A DNA stretch of 64,000 nt from NCBI GenBank assembly GCA_021785405.1, contig JAJYFF010000007.1:1-64000 (forward strand), in the 5' to 3' direction. This DNA comes from Pseudomonadota bacterium. GTDB lineage: Bacteria; Pseudomonadota; Gammaproteobacteria; Steroidobacterales; Steroidobacteraceae. Positions 1 to 9,777 of this stretch are shown piece by piece. A model generated the notes under the pieces. It was not told the DNA's origin. It saw only the letters and a program-made list of their open reading frames with translations, and searched no databases. Each line of letters starts with the position of its first letter. Positions within the stretch are counted from its first letter, which is position 1. The position numbers and the translations under genes are program-made.

Positions 1-981
1 GACGAGGCCGACGCGGTCGCACTGGACGCGGTCGGGCAACTCGACGTCGAGATCGGCCGCGCGTTCGCCGACGCGGCGAACGCGGTGCTCGAGCGCGCCG
101 GGATCGCCGCCGACGCGATCGACGCGATCGGTAGCCACGGCCAGACGCTGCGGCACCGCATCGCGCCTCCCGCCCCGTTCAGCTGGCAGATCGGCGACCC
201 GAACGTGATCGCCGAAGGGACCGGAGTCACCGTCGTCGCGGATTTCCGGCGCCGCGACGTCGCCGCCGGCGGCCAGGGGGCGCCGCTGGTGCCGCTGTTC
301 CACGAGGGCGTGTTTCGCAGCGACGCGGAAGAGCGCGTGATCGTGAACGTGGGCGGGATCGCGAACCTGACGGTACTGCGGCGCGACGCACCGCTCCTGG
401 GGTTCGATACCGGACCCGGGAATCGGCTGATGGACGCGTGGATGCAGCGATCGCGTGGCGAGCCGTTCGACCGGGACGGCGCGTTCGCGGCGAGCGGTCG
501 CTGCGACGACGCGCTGCTCGCCGAATTGCTCACGGAACCCTATCTGGCACGGCCCGCCCCGAAGAGCACCGGTCGCGAACTGTTCAACCTCCCCTGGCTC
601 GACGCCCGCCTCGCCGCCCAGCGCTCGCGGGGCCGGGACGTCGCCCCGGCCGACGTGCAAGCGACCTTGCGGGAGTTCACGGCCGAGACGATCGCGAGGG
701 CCGTCGCCGACGCGGCGCCCGGGGCGACCCTGTACGTCTGCGGCGGCGGTGCCCACAACCCGGGGCTCCTCGATGCCCTGCGCCGACGCGCGGCGCCCTC
801 GCGGGTCGCCACCACCGCGGCGCTCGGACTGGACCCGGATTTCGTCGAGGCGACGGCGTTCGCGTTCTTCGCGCGACGCACGCTCGCGGGATTGCCGTCG
901 AGCGCCGCGAGCGTCACCGGCGCGCGCGGCGCGCGCGTGCTGGGAGGCATCTACCCGGCGGCGCGGCGAGGCCGCGCGTGA
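1..981 (+). CDS. anmK: Anhydro-N-acetylmuramic acid kinase, 5' partial
   Basis: The frame is open from the first base, so the true start lies outside the window; 326 residues of a family of about 370 are visible. AnmK phosphorylates and opens 1,6-anhydroMurNAc in the cytoplasm during murein recycling. Visible family signatures include GSHGQT (residues 44-49 of the visible part), the DFRRRD...GGQGAPL segment at about 81-96, NVGGIANLT and GFDTGPGN, which form the substrate and ATP sites. The stop codon overlaps the GTG start of ppk1 by 4 bp (GTGA), so the two are translationally coupled. AmpD, another murein recycling enzyme, is encoded about 11 kb away. Confidence 0.95.
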   Translation, partial: DEADAVALDAVGQLDVEIGRAFADAANAVLERAGIAADAIDAIGSHGQTLRHRIAPPAPFSWQIGDPNVIAEGTGVTVVADFRRRDVAAGGQGAPLVPLFHEGVFRSDAEERVIVNVGGIANLTVLRRDAPLLGFDTGPGNRLMDAWMQRSRGEPFDRDGAFAASGRCDDALLAELLTEPYLARPAPKSTGRELFNLPWLDARLAAQRSRGRDVAPADVQATLREFTAETIARAVADAAPGATLYVCGGGAHNPGLLDALRRRAAPSRVATTAALGLDPDFVEATAFAFFARRTLAGLPSSAASVTGARGARVLGGIYPAARRGRA

Positions 982-3053
982 ACGACGTCGATCTAGGCGC
1001 CGCGACGCTCTACTTCAACCGCGAGCTGTCGTTCCTCGAGTTCAACCAGCGGGTGCTCGAGCAAGCAAAGGATCCGTCGGTCCCGTTGCTCGAGCGCGTG
1101 AAGTTCCTGTGCATTTCCTGCTCGAACCTCGATGAGTTCTTCGAGATCCGGGTCGCCGGCCTGAAGGAACTCGCGGAAGCGGGCGCGACCCGCAGCGGAC
1201 CGGACGGGATCGGCGTCGCCGAGCAGCTCCGGGCGATCGGCGCACGCGCGCGGCGCATCGTCGAGGAGCAATACTCGCTGCTCAACGAGGCGCTGACGCC
1301 CGCGCTCGCGCGCGAAGGGATCGAGTTCATCACGCGCGACCAGTGGACGCCCGAACAGTGCCGATGGCTCGAGGAGTATTTCGCCCGCGAGGTCGAGCCC
1401 GTGCTGAGTCCGCTCGCGCTCGATCCGGCACGGCCGTTCCCGAAGATCCTGAACAAGAGCCTGAACTTCGCGGTCGTCGTCGAGGGCGAGGACGATTTCG
1501 GCCGTGACAGTGGCCTCGCGGTCGTGCAGGCCCCGCGCTCGCTGCCCCGGATCATTCGGCTGCCCGACTTTCTCGGTGGGCGCGGCTTCGTGTTCCTCGG
1601 GACGATCGTCGAGACCTTCGTGTCGCACCTGTTCGACGGCATGCGGGTGCGCGGCTGCTATCAATTCCGCGTGACCCGCAACAGCGACCTGTACGTCGAG
1701 CCCGAGGAGGCCGACGACTTGCTGGCCGCGGTCGAGGGCGAATTGGCGTCGCGCCGCTACGGCGACGCGGTCCGGCTCGAGACCGCCCACGACTGCCCCC
1801 GCGACATCCTCGACGTGCTGCTCGGCCAATTCTCGCTGACCGAGGACGACCTGTATCGGGTCTCCGGTCCGGTGAATCTCAATCGGCTGATGGCGGTCTA
1901 CGATCTCGTCAGCCGCCCGGACCTCAAGTACCCCTTGTTCGCGCCGAGCGTGCCGGAGCGTCTGCGGGCGCCGGCCGATCCTTTCGCCGCCTTGCGCGAC
2001 GGGGACGTGCTGCTCCACCACCCGTTCGAGTCGTTTGCGCCGGTCGTGGATTTCATCCGGCACGCCGCCGCGGATCCGAGCGTGCTCGCGATCAAGCAGA
2101 CGCTCTACCGTGCCGGAAGCGACTCGAGCATCGTGCAGGCCTTATGCGACGCCGCGCTCGCGGGCAAGGACGTGACGGTGATCATCGAACTCCAGGCCCG
2201 GTTCGACGAAGAGGCGAACATCGACATCGCGACGAAACTGCAGGAAGCGGGTGCGCACGTGATGTACGGGGTGGTCGGCTACAAGACCCACGCGAAACTC
2301 GTCTTGGTGGTGAGGCGCGAAGAGCAGGGCCTGCGGCGTTATTGCCACCTCGGGACCGGGAACTACCATGCGCGCACGGCGCGCGCGTACACAGATTACG
2401 GGCTCCTGACCGCCGACGAGGCGATCGGCGAGGACATCCATCAGATCTTCCTGCAGTTGACCGGCCTGACCCGCAGCCCGCGATTGCGCAAGCTCCTGCA
2501 CGCGCCGTTCACGCTGCAGAGCGCCTTGCTGGAGAAGATCGACCGCGAAATCGACAATGCCCGCGCCGGTCGACCGGCCCGCGTGATCGCGAAACTGAAC
2601 GCGTTGACGGAGCCGAAGATGATCCGGGCGCTGTACCGGGCCTCGCAGGCGAACGTCGACGTCGACCTGATCGTCCGCGGGGTGTGCTGTCTACGACCCG
2701 GTGTCGCCGGCGTTTCCGAGCACATCGCGGTCCGCTCGATCGTCGGCCGTTTCCTCGAGCACTCCCGCGTGTATTACTTCGAGAACGGCGGTGAACCCGA
2801 GGTCTTCTGTGGCAGCGCCGACTGGATGGACCGCAACCTCTACCGACGCATCGAGGTCGCTTTTCCGGTCGAGGACGCCGCCTTCCGACGCCGCGTGATC
2901 GAGGAGCTCGAACTGTATCTGCGCGACGACTGCGAGAGCTGGAAACTGGATGGGAACGGCCGGTACGAGCGCCCGTCCGGCGCCACCGGCCTGAGCGCGC
3001 AAACCCGGCTGCTGCAGGCGTACGCCGGACGCCCTGGCGGCGGCGACGCCTGA
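978..3053 (+). CDS. ppk1: Polyphosphate kinase 1
   Basis: This enzyme makes long-chain polyphosphate from ATP at the membrane face. The 691-residue product is the usual length (E. coli 688). The GTG start overlaps anmK by 4 bp and gives an N-terminus beginning VNDVDLGAATLYFNREL, which aligns with the family start; a longer open frame upstream has no family resemblance. The two histidines used in catalysis in E. coli (H435, H592) correspond to H438 in THAKL and H595 in FLEHSRVY. The gene converges on ppx, 12 bp away, so synthesis and degradation enzymes are neighbours but on opposite strands. Confidence 0.96.
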   Translation: MNDVDLGAATLYFNRELSFLEFNQRVLEQAKDPSVPLLERVKFLCISCSNLDEFFEIRVAGLKELAEAGATRSGPDGIGVAEQLRAIGARARRIVEEQYSLLNEALTPALAREGIEFITRDQWTPEQCRWLEEYFAREVEPVLSPLALDPARPFPKILNKSLNFAVVVEGEDDFGRDSGLAVVQAPRSLPRIIRLPDFLGGRGFVFLGTIVETFVSHLFDGMRVRGCYQFRVTRNSDLYVEPEEADDLLAAVEGELASRRYGDAVRLETAHDCPRDILDVLLGQFSLTEDDLYRVSGPVNLNRLMAVYDLVSRPDLKYPLFAPSVPERLRAPADPFAALRDGDVLLHHPFESFAPVVDFIRHAAADPSVLAIKQTLYRAGSDSSIVQALCDAALAGKDVTVIIELQARFDEEANIDIATKLQEAGAHVMYGVVGYKTHAKLVLVVRREEQGLRRYCHLGTGNYHARTARAYTDYGLLTADEAIGEDIHQIFLQLTGLTRSPRLRKLLHAPFTLQSALLEKIDREIDNARAGRPARVIAKLNALTEPKMIRALYRASQANVDVDLIVRGVCCLRPGVAGVSEHIAVRSIVGRFLEHSRVYYFENGGEPEVFCGSADWMDRNLYRRIEVAFPVEDAAFRRRVIEELELYLRDDCESWKLDGNGRYERPSGATGLSAQTRLLQAYAGRPGGGDA

Positions 3054-3065
3054 GCGCGCGAGGGA

Positions 3066-4565
3066 TCAACCAAAGCTCAGCCTGAATCCCGCGGCCTTCA
3101 GGTATTGCCGCTCCTGGACCAAGTCCTCGATCGTCAAGGGATGCTCCTTCATCCAACGAGCCGGCAGATCCAACGCGAGATGGCGTCCTTTGACGCGTAA
3201 TCGCACGTCGGGCAGCGGCGCGGCGCTGCGTCCCCGGTGCAGCAGGACCGCGAGGCGCAGCAGCACGATGAGGTACTCGCCCAGCCGGTCCCAGGGCGGC
3301 ACGAGGTCCTCGAGCATCTCCAGCGCGAATTGCCGGCGGTGGCCGCCGACCAGGGCCGCGAGCAGCAACTGCTCCTCGCGCGGGAACCCCGGCATGTCCG
3401 CGTGCTCGAGCAAGTAAGCGCTGTGGCGCTGGTATTTCGAATGGGCGATGTCGAGGCCCGTCTCGTGCAAGCGGGCGGCCCAGCGCAGCGCGAGTTCGGC
3501 GAGCGGGTCCTCGAGTCCCCACTCCGACTCGACCTGCGCGAGCAGCGCGACCACGGTCGCTTCGACGCGATCGGCCTGCCGCGCATCGACGTGATAGCGC
3601 GCTTCCATCGCGCGCACGCTGCGCACGCGCGCATCCTCGTCGGTGAAGCGCCCCATCAGGTCGTACAGGAGTCCCTCGCGCATCGCGCCCTCGGCGATCC
3701 GCAGACGCTCGATCGAGAGGCTCTCGACCAGTTCGAGCAGGATCGCGAAGCCGCTCGGGAAGACCGGGGCGCGCTCCGCGTCGACGCCGAGGGACTCGAG
3801 GCGGGCGACGTTCCCGGCGGCGAGCATCCGCTCCTCGATCCGGCGGAGATTCGCCGCGGTGATCCACGGCTCCTCGGGGACCAAGCGGCGCAAGGCCTCG
3901 CCAATCACCCGGACCGTACCGGAGCTGCCGAACGCCTCGAGCCAGCCCAGCTTGCGATAGCTCTCCAGGATCGGCTCCAGTTCGAGACGCACCGCGGTCC
4001 GCGCGCGCTCGATGCGCTTCGGCGTGACCCGGCCGTCATCGAAGATCGCGGCGAGCCCGACGCAGCCGACGGACAGGCTCTCGAGCAGGATGGGCTCGAA
4101 GCCCTGTCCGATCACCATCTCGGTCGAGCCGCCGCCGATGTCGATGACCAGCCGCCGATTGGGGTTCAGCGGACTGGTGTGGGTGACGCCGGAATAGATC
4201 AGGCGCGCTTCCTCGAGGCCGGAAATGATCTCGATCGGGTGGCCGAGGGCGGCGCGGGCGCGCTCGAGGAACCAGCGTTTACGCCGCGCGCGGCGCAGCG
4301 CATTCGTGCCGACGACCCGGACGCTGTCCGCGTGCATCGCACGCAGGCGCTCGCCGAAACGCTGCAGGCAGCGCAAGGCCCGCCCCATGGCCGCCTCGTC
4401 GAGCCGGCCGCTCTCGTCGAGACCGGTCGCGAGCCGCACGGTCTCGCGCAGCCGATCGAGGATCAGCAACTGGCCGTGCGAGTGCCGCGCGACCACCATG
4501 TGGAAACTGTTGGATCCGAGATCGACGGCCGCGAGCACGTCCGGAACGGCACGCCCGCTAGTCAT
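3066..4565 (-). CDS. ppx: Exopolyphosphatase (Ppx/GppA family)
   Basis: This enzyme removes terminal phosphates from polyphosphate; some relatives also hydrolyse pppGpp. The 499-residue product is close to E. coli Ppx (513). The ASKHA phosphate loops are visible: AAVDLGSNSFHMVV near residue 14 and the GGGSTEMV loop at about 144-151. A C-terminal HD-like helical region follows (RLHETGLDIAHSKY). It converges with ppk1. GppA is the alternative name, but the pairing with ppk1 favours Ppx. Confidence 0.93.
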   Translation of the reverse strand: MTSGRAVPDVLAAVDLGSNSFHMVVARHSHGQLLILDRLRETVRLATGLDESGRLDEAAMGRALRCLQRFGERLRAMHADSVRVVGTNALRRARRKRWFLERARAALGHPIEIISGLEEARLIYSGVTHTSPLNPNRRLVIDIGGGSTEMVIGQGFEPILLESLSVGCVGLAAIFDDGRVTPKRIERARTAVRLELEPILESYRKLGWLEAFGSSGTVRVIGEALRRLVPEEPWITAANLRRIEERMLAAGNVARLESLGVDAERAPVFPSGFAILLELVESLSIERLRIAEGAMREGLLYDLMGRFTDEDARVRSVRAMEARYHVDARQADRVEATVVALLAQVESEWGLEDPLAELALRWAARLHETGLDIAHSKYQRHSAYLLEHADMPGFPREEQLLLAALVGGHRRQFALEMLEDLVPPWDRLGEYLIVLLRLAVLLHRGRSAAPLPDVRLRVKGRHLALDLPARWMKEHPLTIEDLVQERQYLKAAGFRLSFG

Positions 4566-4583
4566 CCCTCGAGCCGCTCGAGC

Positions 4584-4964
4584 TTACGCCGAGAACGACG
4601 AACCGCAGCCGCAGGTAGTCTTCGCGTTCGGATTACGGATCACGAACTGCGCGCCTTCGAGATCTTCCTTGTAATCGATCTCGGCACCCATCAGGTACTG
4701 CGCGCTCGTCGGATCCACGAGCAGCGTGACGCCGCTGTTCTCGATCTGGAAATCGCCTTCCTCGACGTTCTCGTCGAACGTGAAGCCGTATTGAAAGCCC
4801 GAACAGCCGCCGCCGGAGACGAACACCCGCAGCTTCAGCTTCGGGTTCGCTTCCTCGCGGATCAGCTCACCGACCTTGCCCGCCGCAGCGTCCGTGAACA
4901 GCAAGATCGACGGCGGTGCCGGCGGCGCGTCCGAAATGACGTTGAGAGTGTCCATGGGTGGCAT
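4584..4964 (-). CDS. erpA: A-type iron-sulfur carrier ErpA
   Basis: This small carrier receives a nascent Fe-S cluster and passes it to apo-enzymes, classically IspG/IspH. With the chosen ATG it is 126 residues, and the three cluster cysteines are present: C54 in GGGCSG, and C118 and C120 in CGCGSSF at the C-terminus. The conserved part begins at about residue 18. An internal ATG three codons later (position 4955) is equally possible, since neither has a strong Shine-Dalgarno. The open frame continues upstream into bactofilin but that extension shows no family similarity. It lies 18 bp upstream of ppx on the same strand. Confidence 0.9.
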   Translation of the reverse strand: MPPMDTLNVISDAPPAPPSILLFTDAAAGKVGELIREEANPKLKLRVFVSGGGCSGFQYGFTFDENVEEGDFQIENSGVTLLVDPTSAQYLMGAEIDYKEDLEGAQFVIRNPNAKTTCGCGSSFSA

Positions 4965-5001
4965 TTTACGCTTCGCGCGTCGCCGGGGCAAAATCGCGCC
5001 C

Positions 5002-5439
5002 TCATCGGCCCTGCGGGTCCCCGCCTGCGGCCCGACCGCCGGCGACCCCGGGTGCCGGCGCATCGACCGGCCCGGCCGGCGTCCGGTGGATCAGCTGGCC
5101 GTTGATCTGCGCGCCGACCGCGGTCTCGATCGTTTCGTAGGACACGCTCCCCAGGACGCGCGCTTTGGGCCCGAGTTCGACGCGCTTGGCGACTTCGATG
5201 TCGCCCGTGACCACCCCGTTCAGGATCACGTTCGCGACCTTGACCGAACCGTCGATGCAGCCCTGCTCGCTGACGACCAGCGTCGCCGAGAGTTCCGGAT
5301 CGCCCGTCACGTTCCCGTTGATCCGGCCGTCGAGATGCAGCCCGCCGCCGCCGAATTCGACGTCGCCGACGATCCGGGTCTGCGCGCCGATCAGCGTGTG
5401 GATCCGCGGCAGCTTACGGCGCTTGCGTTTGTTGAACAT
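5002..5439 (-). CDS. Bactofilin (polymer-forming cytoskeletal protein)
   Basis: The 145-residue product has the bactofilin beta-helix at about residues 15-115, with repeating short beta-turns such as [15 protein letters not shown] and [22 protein letters not shown], flanked by a basic N-terminus (MFNKRKRRK) and a disordered Pro/Gly-rich tail. Bactofilins polymerise without nucleotide and scaffold cell-wall or polarity factors. Its start lies 26 bp inside the end of the upstream membrane protein gene, so the two are coupled. In other gammaproteobacteria the bactofilin commonly sits between this membrane protein and erpA, as here. Confidence 0.9.
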   Translation of the reverse strand: MFNKRKRRKLPRIHTLIGAQTRIVGDVEFGGGGLHLDGRINGNVTGDPELSATLVVSEQGCIDGSVKVANVILNGVVTGDIEVAKRVELGPKARVLGSVSYETIETAVGAQINGQLIHRTPAGPVDAPAPGVAGGRAAGGDPQGR

Positions 5440-6202
5440 TCCGTCCCCCTTTCATCGCCCCGCGCGGCGCGCCGTCCGCTTCCGAGGACAAGCCCTGCGT
5501 CCTCCACAGGAACGCCTGGCGATACTCCCGACCCGCGCCGTCGCGCAAGACGACGCCGATGCGCTCGGGCGCAAAGCCGGGCGGCAACTGCAACACCTCG
5601 TCGAAGTTCTGGAAGTCGCGGAACGAGTACCGCAGGCTCGCCCGGTGTGCGCGGGAGACCTGCGCGAACGACAGGCGGCTCTCGCGACCGCCGCGGCGGC
5701 CGAGCAGCGTGAGCGCGATGCGTCCGGCGACGGTGGCGGTCGGCGAGCCGACCTGCATCAGCATGAACTTGAGGCGAAACTGCCTCGGCGCCGGCAACGG
5801 GACGATTTGCATCTGCTGCACTTTGGCCTTGACGATCGAGTCCGGTTGCACGAGCCCGCGATAGAACGCGAGGCTCTGATTGAGTCGGGCGATCTGGCCC
5901 TGCTGGTCCGCGAGATTGCGCTCGAGCTGCGCGTCTCGCTCGCGATCGACGCGTCGGGCGATGTCGGCCGCGGCGATCTCGGCGCGCTGCCGCGCGTTAT
6001 CGCGTTCGAGCGACCGGATCCGCCGGCTCGCGGCCCAAGCGTCGCGGGTCGCGTCGATCACGTCGTACCCGGCCACGGCGCGGCCCAGCTCGAACGCGGC
6101 GTAGGCGCCGAACACGGCGATGCCGATCGCCGCGCCGAGCAGCAGCGCGCGGCGTTTCGGCGCATAACGGCGCACGACCAATTGGCGCGTGGGATCCGCC
6201 AT
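5414..6202 (-). CDS. DUF6776-type inner membrane coiled-coil protein
   Basis: This is a conserved protein of unknown function. The 262-residue sequence has a basic N-terminus, one transmembrane segment at about 19-40, a charged coiled coil at about 60-115 (RIRSLERDNARQRAEI and following), and a C-terminal beta-rich domain at about 125-240 that is likely periplasmic. It overlaps the bactofilin gene by 26 bp. A membrane anchor with a periplasmic domain next to a bactofilin suggests it links the cytoskeletal polymer to the envelope; this is inference from context. Confidence 0.75.
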   Translation of the reverse strand: MADPTRQLVVRRYAPKRRALLLGAAIGIAVFGAYAAFELGRAVAGYDVIDATRDAWAASRRIRSLERDNARQRAEIAAADIARRVDRERDAQLERNLADQQGQIARLNQSLAFYRGLVQPDSIVKAKVQQMQIVPLPAPRQFRLKFMLMQVGSPTATVAGRIALTLLGRRGGRESRLSFAQVSRAHRASLRYSFRDFQNFDEVLQLPPGFAPERIGVVLRDGAGREYRQAFLWRTQGLSSEADGAPRGAMKGGRNVQQTQAP

Positions 6203-6374
6203 CGGCTCAGGCTTCGTCGACCCGCGGGGCCAGGAAATCGTGACATTACACGAACCGATCGAGGTTCTGTGAGACGATAGCGGGGATGACGTCCGGGCGT
6301 CGCCGATCGGCGACGAGGGATGCGCAGCGGCGGCGCGAGATGCGGCGGCTGCATCACCTATCGAGGAACCGACG

Positions 6375-6806
6375 ATGCTGTGGTTGAAAGCGTTTCACGT
6401 GATCGCGATGGTCACCTGGTTCGCCGGCTTGTTCTATCTGCCGCGCTTGTTCGTCTATCACGCCGAGACCGCCGATCCGCCGGGCCTCGCGCGCTTCGAG
6501 ACGATGGAGCGCCGGCTCTTCAAGCTGATGACGATCGGCGGCGCGGCGACGATCGCGCTCGGGATCGCGCTGCTCGCGAGCGCTCCGACGGGGCTCCGGT
6601 CGTACTGGCTGCACGCCGGCTGGCTGCACGCGAAGCTCGGCTGTGTCGCGTTGCTGATCGCGTACCACGTGCAGTGTTATCGACTGATGCGCGCGTTCGC
6701 GCAAGGGCGCAATCGCCGCTCGTCGCGCTGGTTCCGGGTGTTCAACGAGATTCCGTCGCTGCTCCTGATCGCGATCGTCGTGCTGGTGGTCGTGCAGCCG
6801 TTCTGA
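6375..6806 (+). CDS. hemJ: Protoporphyrinogen IX oxidase HemJ
   Basis: HemJ oxidises protoporphyrinogen IX to protoporphyrin IX in the inner membrane. The 143-residue protein has four hydrophobic segments (about 5-25, 50-70, 78-100, 122-142). It shows the conserved N-terminal histidine in KAFHVIAMVTWFAGLFY and the LPRLFVYHAE motif, both diagnostic of HemJ within the CopD-like fold. A GAGGAA ribosome binding site sits 8 bp before the ATG. It converges with rppH 13 bp away. CopD is the main alternative but lacks the YLPRLFVYH signature. Confidence 0.88.
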   Translation: MLWLKAFHVIAMVTWFAGLFYLPRLFVYHAETADPPGLARFETMERRLFKLMTIGGAATIALGIALLASAPTGLRSYWLHAGWLHAKLGCVALLIAYHVQCYRLMRAFAQGRNRRSSRWFRVFNEIPSLLLIAIVVLVVVQPF

Positions 6807-6819
6807 GACGGCGCGCGAT

Positions 6820-7356
6820 TCAGGAGACCGCGTCGATCTCGGGCCACCACTGCGGGTACGGCGGGAGACCGCCCGGGAACAGCAGCACGCCGAGTTCGTG
6901 CAATGCGCGCACGTAGACGCGGCGCTTGAAATAAACCACCTCGCGCACCGGCGTCCAGTACTCCGCCCAGCGCCAGCGATCGAACTCCGGTTGCTGGGTC
7001 GTATCGAATCGCAAGCGCGACTCGTCGCTGACGAGACGCAGCAGATACCAGCGTTGCTTCTGACCGATGCAGCGATCGCGAACGTATTGGCGGGGCAAGC
7101 GGTAGCGCAACCATCCGCGGGTGGCGCCGAGGACTTCCACGTCGCTCGGCTCGAGACCGATCTCTTCGTTCAATTCCCGGAACAGCGCGTCCTCGACGCG
7201 TTCGCCGCGGTTGACGCCGCCCTGCGGGAATTGCCAGCCGCGGCCGCCGACGCGCCCGCCGAGGAACACGGCCCCGGAGTCTCGGGTGAGCACGATCCCG
7301 ACGTTCGTGCGAAATCCGTCTTTGTCGATGGTGTCGACCTTTGATTCTATCGACAT
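6820..7356 (-). CDS. rppH: RNA pyrophosphohydrolase RppH
   Basis: This Nudix hydrolase removes pyrophosphate from the 5' end of mRNA and so triggers decay. The start at 7356 gives 178 residues (E. coli 176) and places FRTNVGIVL near residue 15; an in-frame ATG six codons upstream is possible. The Nudix box runs from GGVNRGE through RELNEEIGL at about residues 46-68, preceded by WQFPQGG. Further conserved blocks are RNWLRYRLP-like (RGWLRYRLP), CIGQKQRW and PEFDRWRW. It converges with hemJ. The next gene upstream is the GGDEF protein, 85 bp away on the same strand. Confidence 0.94.
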   Translation of the reverse strand: MSIESKVDTIDKDGFRTNVGIVLTRDSGAVFLGGRVGGRGWQFPQGGVNRGERVEDALFRELNEEIGLEPSDVEVLGATRGWLRYRLPRQYVRDRCIGQKQRWYLLRLVSDESRLRFDTTQQPEFDRWRWAEYWTPVREVVYFKRRVYVRALHELGVLLFPGGLPPYPQWWPEIDAVS

Positions 7357-7441
7357 GATCCCGCATTGTTCCATATCGAGCGCCGGTTTGGCGCTCCGCC
7401 ACGACCGCGACGATCGTCCGCCGCGGCCGGCGACCGGGGGT

Positions 7442-8539
7442 TCAACCCGACCCCGCCTGGACCCGATTGCGGCCAAGCGCCTTCGCCCGGTACAGCGCCG
7501 CGTCGGCGTCGGCGAGCAAGCGGCTCGCGAGCGCCGCCAGATCGGTGTCGTAGCGACTCGGCGCGAGGGCGGCCGCACCGATCGATACCGTCACTATCCT
7601 GCTGGTAACGGGCGTCAAAGGTACGGCTTCTCCGGCGATCACGCTGCGAATTCGCTCCGCGACGATGACCGCCTCGGCGACCGAGGCATCGGGCAGCAGC
7701 ACGGCCAGTTCATCGCCGCCGAACCGGGCGGCGGTGTCCATGCTGCGAATCTGACCCTCGATCCGCTGGGCGATCTCCCGTAACGCATGATCGCCCGCCA
7801 AGTGGCCGTACGCATCGTTGATCCCCTTGAAGCGATCGATGTCGATCATCAGGCAAGCGACCGACCCGCTGCGGCGTTGCGCGCGGCCGAGTTCTTCCTT
7901 GATGCGCTGTTGCAGGTACCGGCGGTTGTGCCAGCCGGTCAGGAAATCGGTGATTCCGGCACGCAACAAGCGCGCGCGATTGATGGCATTCTCGATGCAC
8001 AGAGCGATGATCGCGCCGAGATGCGCGAGAAAATCGGTGCCGTGGTGCCGGGTGAACCGGACCGGGTCGCGGCTGCCGAGGCACAGCGCGCCGATCGCCC
8101 GGTCTTTGCGCGGCAATGCGATCAGCGCGACGCTGCGAAGTTCGCCTCCCGCCGGGAACAGCAGCCGGTGGTCGGCCCCGACGAACGGTCCCAGCCAGGG
8201 CTTTTGCGAGATCGTCAGCTGCGGCGCGAGTCCCACCAGCGAGTCGACGAACGCGACCTGGCGGAATTCCTCGGGGCGGTCGCCGCCGGCGGCCAGGAGG
8301 TGGCGGATCTCGTGCTGCGGATCGAGCAGCACCAGGCTCAGCGCTTCCAGGCCGAAGGACGCCCGCAATCCCTCGACGACCTCGTGCAGCAGTTGGGGCA
8401 AGGTATCGGCCCGCAGCAAGGCCAATTCGCGCTCCTGGGTTCGCTTCAAGATCGCCGCGTTCTGGGTAGCCTCGGCCGTCAGTTCGGCAAGCCGCCGGCG
8501 CAGTTCCTCGAGTTCCGGCGACGCGCGCTCTTCGGACAC
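7442..8539 (-). CDS. GAF/DUF484-like plus GGDEF domain protein
   Basis: This is a probable diguanylate cyclase. The 365-residue protein has an N-terminal coiled coil (about 5-40), a GAF-like sensor resembling DUF484 (about 45-190) and a C-terminal GGDEF domain (about 200-365). The signature reads [10 protein letters not shown], so the final Phe of GGDEF is Leu. An inhibitory I-site RSMD sits five residues upstream. The metal-binding aspartate of the first strand is visible in [11 protein letters not shown]. It starts 4 bp after tyrA and is very probably co-transcribed with it. Activity is uncertain because of the F-to-L change. Confidence 0.87.
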   Translation of the reverse strand: MSEERASPELEELRRRLAELTAEATQNAAILKRTQERELALLRADTLPQLLHEVVEGLRASFGLEALSLVLLDPQHEIRHLLAAGGDRPEEFRQVAFVDSLVGLAPQLTISQKPWLGPFVGADHRLLFPAGGELRSVALIALPRKDRAIGALCLGSRDPVRFTRHHGTDFLAHLGAIIALCIENAINRARLLRAGITDFLTGWHNRRYLQQRIKEELGRAQRRSGSVACLMIDIDRFKGINDAYGHLAGDHALREIAQRIEGQIRSMDTAARFGGDELAVLLPDASVAEAVIVAERIRSVIAGEAVPLTPVTSRIVTVSIGAAALAPSRYDTDLAALASRLLADADAALYRAKALGRNRVQAGSG

Positions 8540-8543
8540 GAGC

Positions 8544-9647
8544 TCAGCCGGCCCGTGACGCGGCGCGGACGTCGAAATAGGCCCGTCCGCGGTCCATCAT
8601 CGCGGCGAAGCCGGCCGCATCGCCGCTCGCGACCGCGGCGACCAATTTATCGACCGCTTCGCGCAGTGCCTGGAGCGATTCGCCGCCGTACTCATTCAAG
8701 CTCTGGATCTCGAAGTACAAGTCGGGGCTCTCGACCGCGACGCGGCTCGCGACGTCGAGCTGCGCGTCGAACGTCGTGCTCGACAGCCGCGCGAGCCGCG
8801 GCGCGGCCTCGCCGCTCTCCGCGAGCGCCGTGAAGAAGGCGATGTTCAGCGCGTGCGACAGACCCAACACGTACGCGATCAGACGATCGTGCTCGTCGAG
8901 GGTCATCACGACGCGCTCGGCCATCGTCGGCGCGAACAGCGCCTGCGCCTCGCGCAACGCGTCCGCGTTGCCCAGATCGATGAAGATCACGTGCCGCCCC
9001 GACAACAGCTCGGTGTCGGGGCCGAACATCGGATGGATCGAGGTCGCCCGGCACCCCGCGCGGGTCAGCGCGTCGAGGCCCGCGCGCAGCGGCGTCTTCA
9101 AGCTCCCCAAATCGAAGATCACGCCGCGCGGCGCGCGTTCGGCGAGCGCCTGCAGCAATCCCGCGGTCACGCCGAGCGGCGTCGCGAGCACGATCAGGTC
9201 CTGCTCCAACGGGTCGGCGCGCCAGTCGGGGACGAAATCGAACGTCGGGTCGGCGCCCGCCGGATCGGCGATCGCGACTCGGAACCCCTGCGACGCCAGG
9301 AAGTCCGCGAACCAGCTGCCCATCTTGCCCCGACCGCCGATCACGAGCGCCCGCTTGCCGCTACCTTGCGCCTGCGCCGCGACGCGCGCGCGCTCCTGGG
9401 TCGTGAGCGAGGATTCGATCAGGAGCTGCAGGAGCGACTCGACGAGGTCCGGCGACACCCGCGCCCGCGCGGCGGCCTCGCGGCCCCGCAAGATCACCTC
9501 GCGCTCGCGCGCGAAATCGCGGGTCGGCCGCCCGGTCGCCCGCTTGACGGCGGCCACCTGCTCACTCAGCGCCTGACGGCGTGCGACCAACTCGACCAGC
9601 TGGGCGTCGATCCCGCTCAGCGCCTCGCGCAATTCGTCCAAGTTCAT
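8544..9647 (-). CDS. tyrA: Chorismate mutase / prephenate dehydrogenase (T-protein)
   Basis: This bifunctional enzyme of tyrosine synthesis is 367 residues, like E. coli TyrA (373). An AroQ chorismate mutase domain (about 1-90, [16 protein letters not shown] with [15 protein letters not shown] helix) is followed by a Rossmann NAD domain starting at [13 protein letters not shown] (about 99) and the dehydrogenase helical domain. Conserved IHPMFGPD and the catalytic His segment GLSHALN are present. The fusion is typical of gammaproteobacteria. Its stop is 4 bp before the GGDEF gene. The start is an ATG preceded by a weak GAGGAA-type site. Confidence 0.94.
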   Translation of the reverse strand: MNLDELREALSGIDAQLVELVARRQALSEQVAAVKRATGRPTRDFAREREVILRGREAAARARVSPDLVESLLQLLIESSLTTQERARVAAQAQGSGKRALVIGGRGKMGSWFADFLASQGFRVAIADPAGADPTFDFVPDWRADPLEQDLIVLATPLGVTAGLLQALAERAPRGVIFDLGSLKTPLRAGLDALTRAGCRATSIHPMFGPDTELLSGRHVIFIDLGNADALREAQALFAPTMAERVVMTLDEHDRLIAYVLGLSHALNIAFFTALAESGEAAPRLARLSSTTFDAQLDVASRVAVESPDLYFEIQSLNEYGGESLQALREAVDKLVAAVASGDAAGFAAMMDRGRAYFDVRAASRAG

Positions 9648-9740
9648 CCCGGTCGATTCCTCGATGAAGCGCCGCGCTTGCGGCGGCGGCGTTCAGATTC
9701 CTTTTAGCGATCGCCCGCACGGATCGCAAGGCACGCGCGC

Positions 9741-9768
9741 GTGACGCGCGGGTCCCGAACCCTATAAC
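9741..9768 (+). promoter_or_regulatory. Candidate sigma70 promoter of pdxH
   Basis: A -35 GTGACG at 9741-9746 and a -10 TATAAC at 9763-9768 are separated by 16 bp. The -10 ends nine bases before the ATG at 9778, so transcription would begin at or within about three bases of the start codon. No Shine-Dalgarno is visible, which suggests a leaderless transcript. Confidence 0.45.
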
Positions 9769-9777
9769 ATTCCCCGA

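Noticed and set aside
6252-6267. Inverted repeat GAACC-N6-GGTTC upstream of hemJ
   Set aside because: Arms of five bases in this composition are expected by chance and there is no supporting context.
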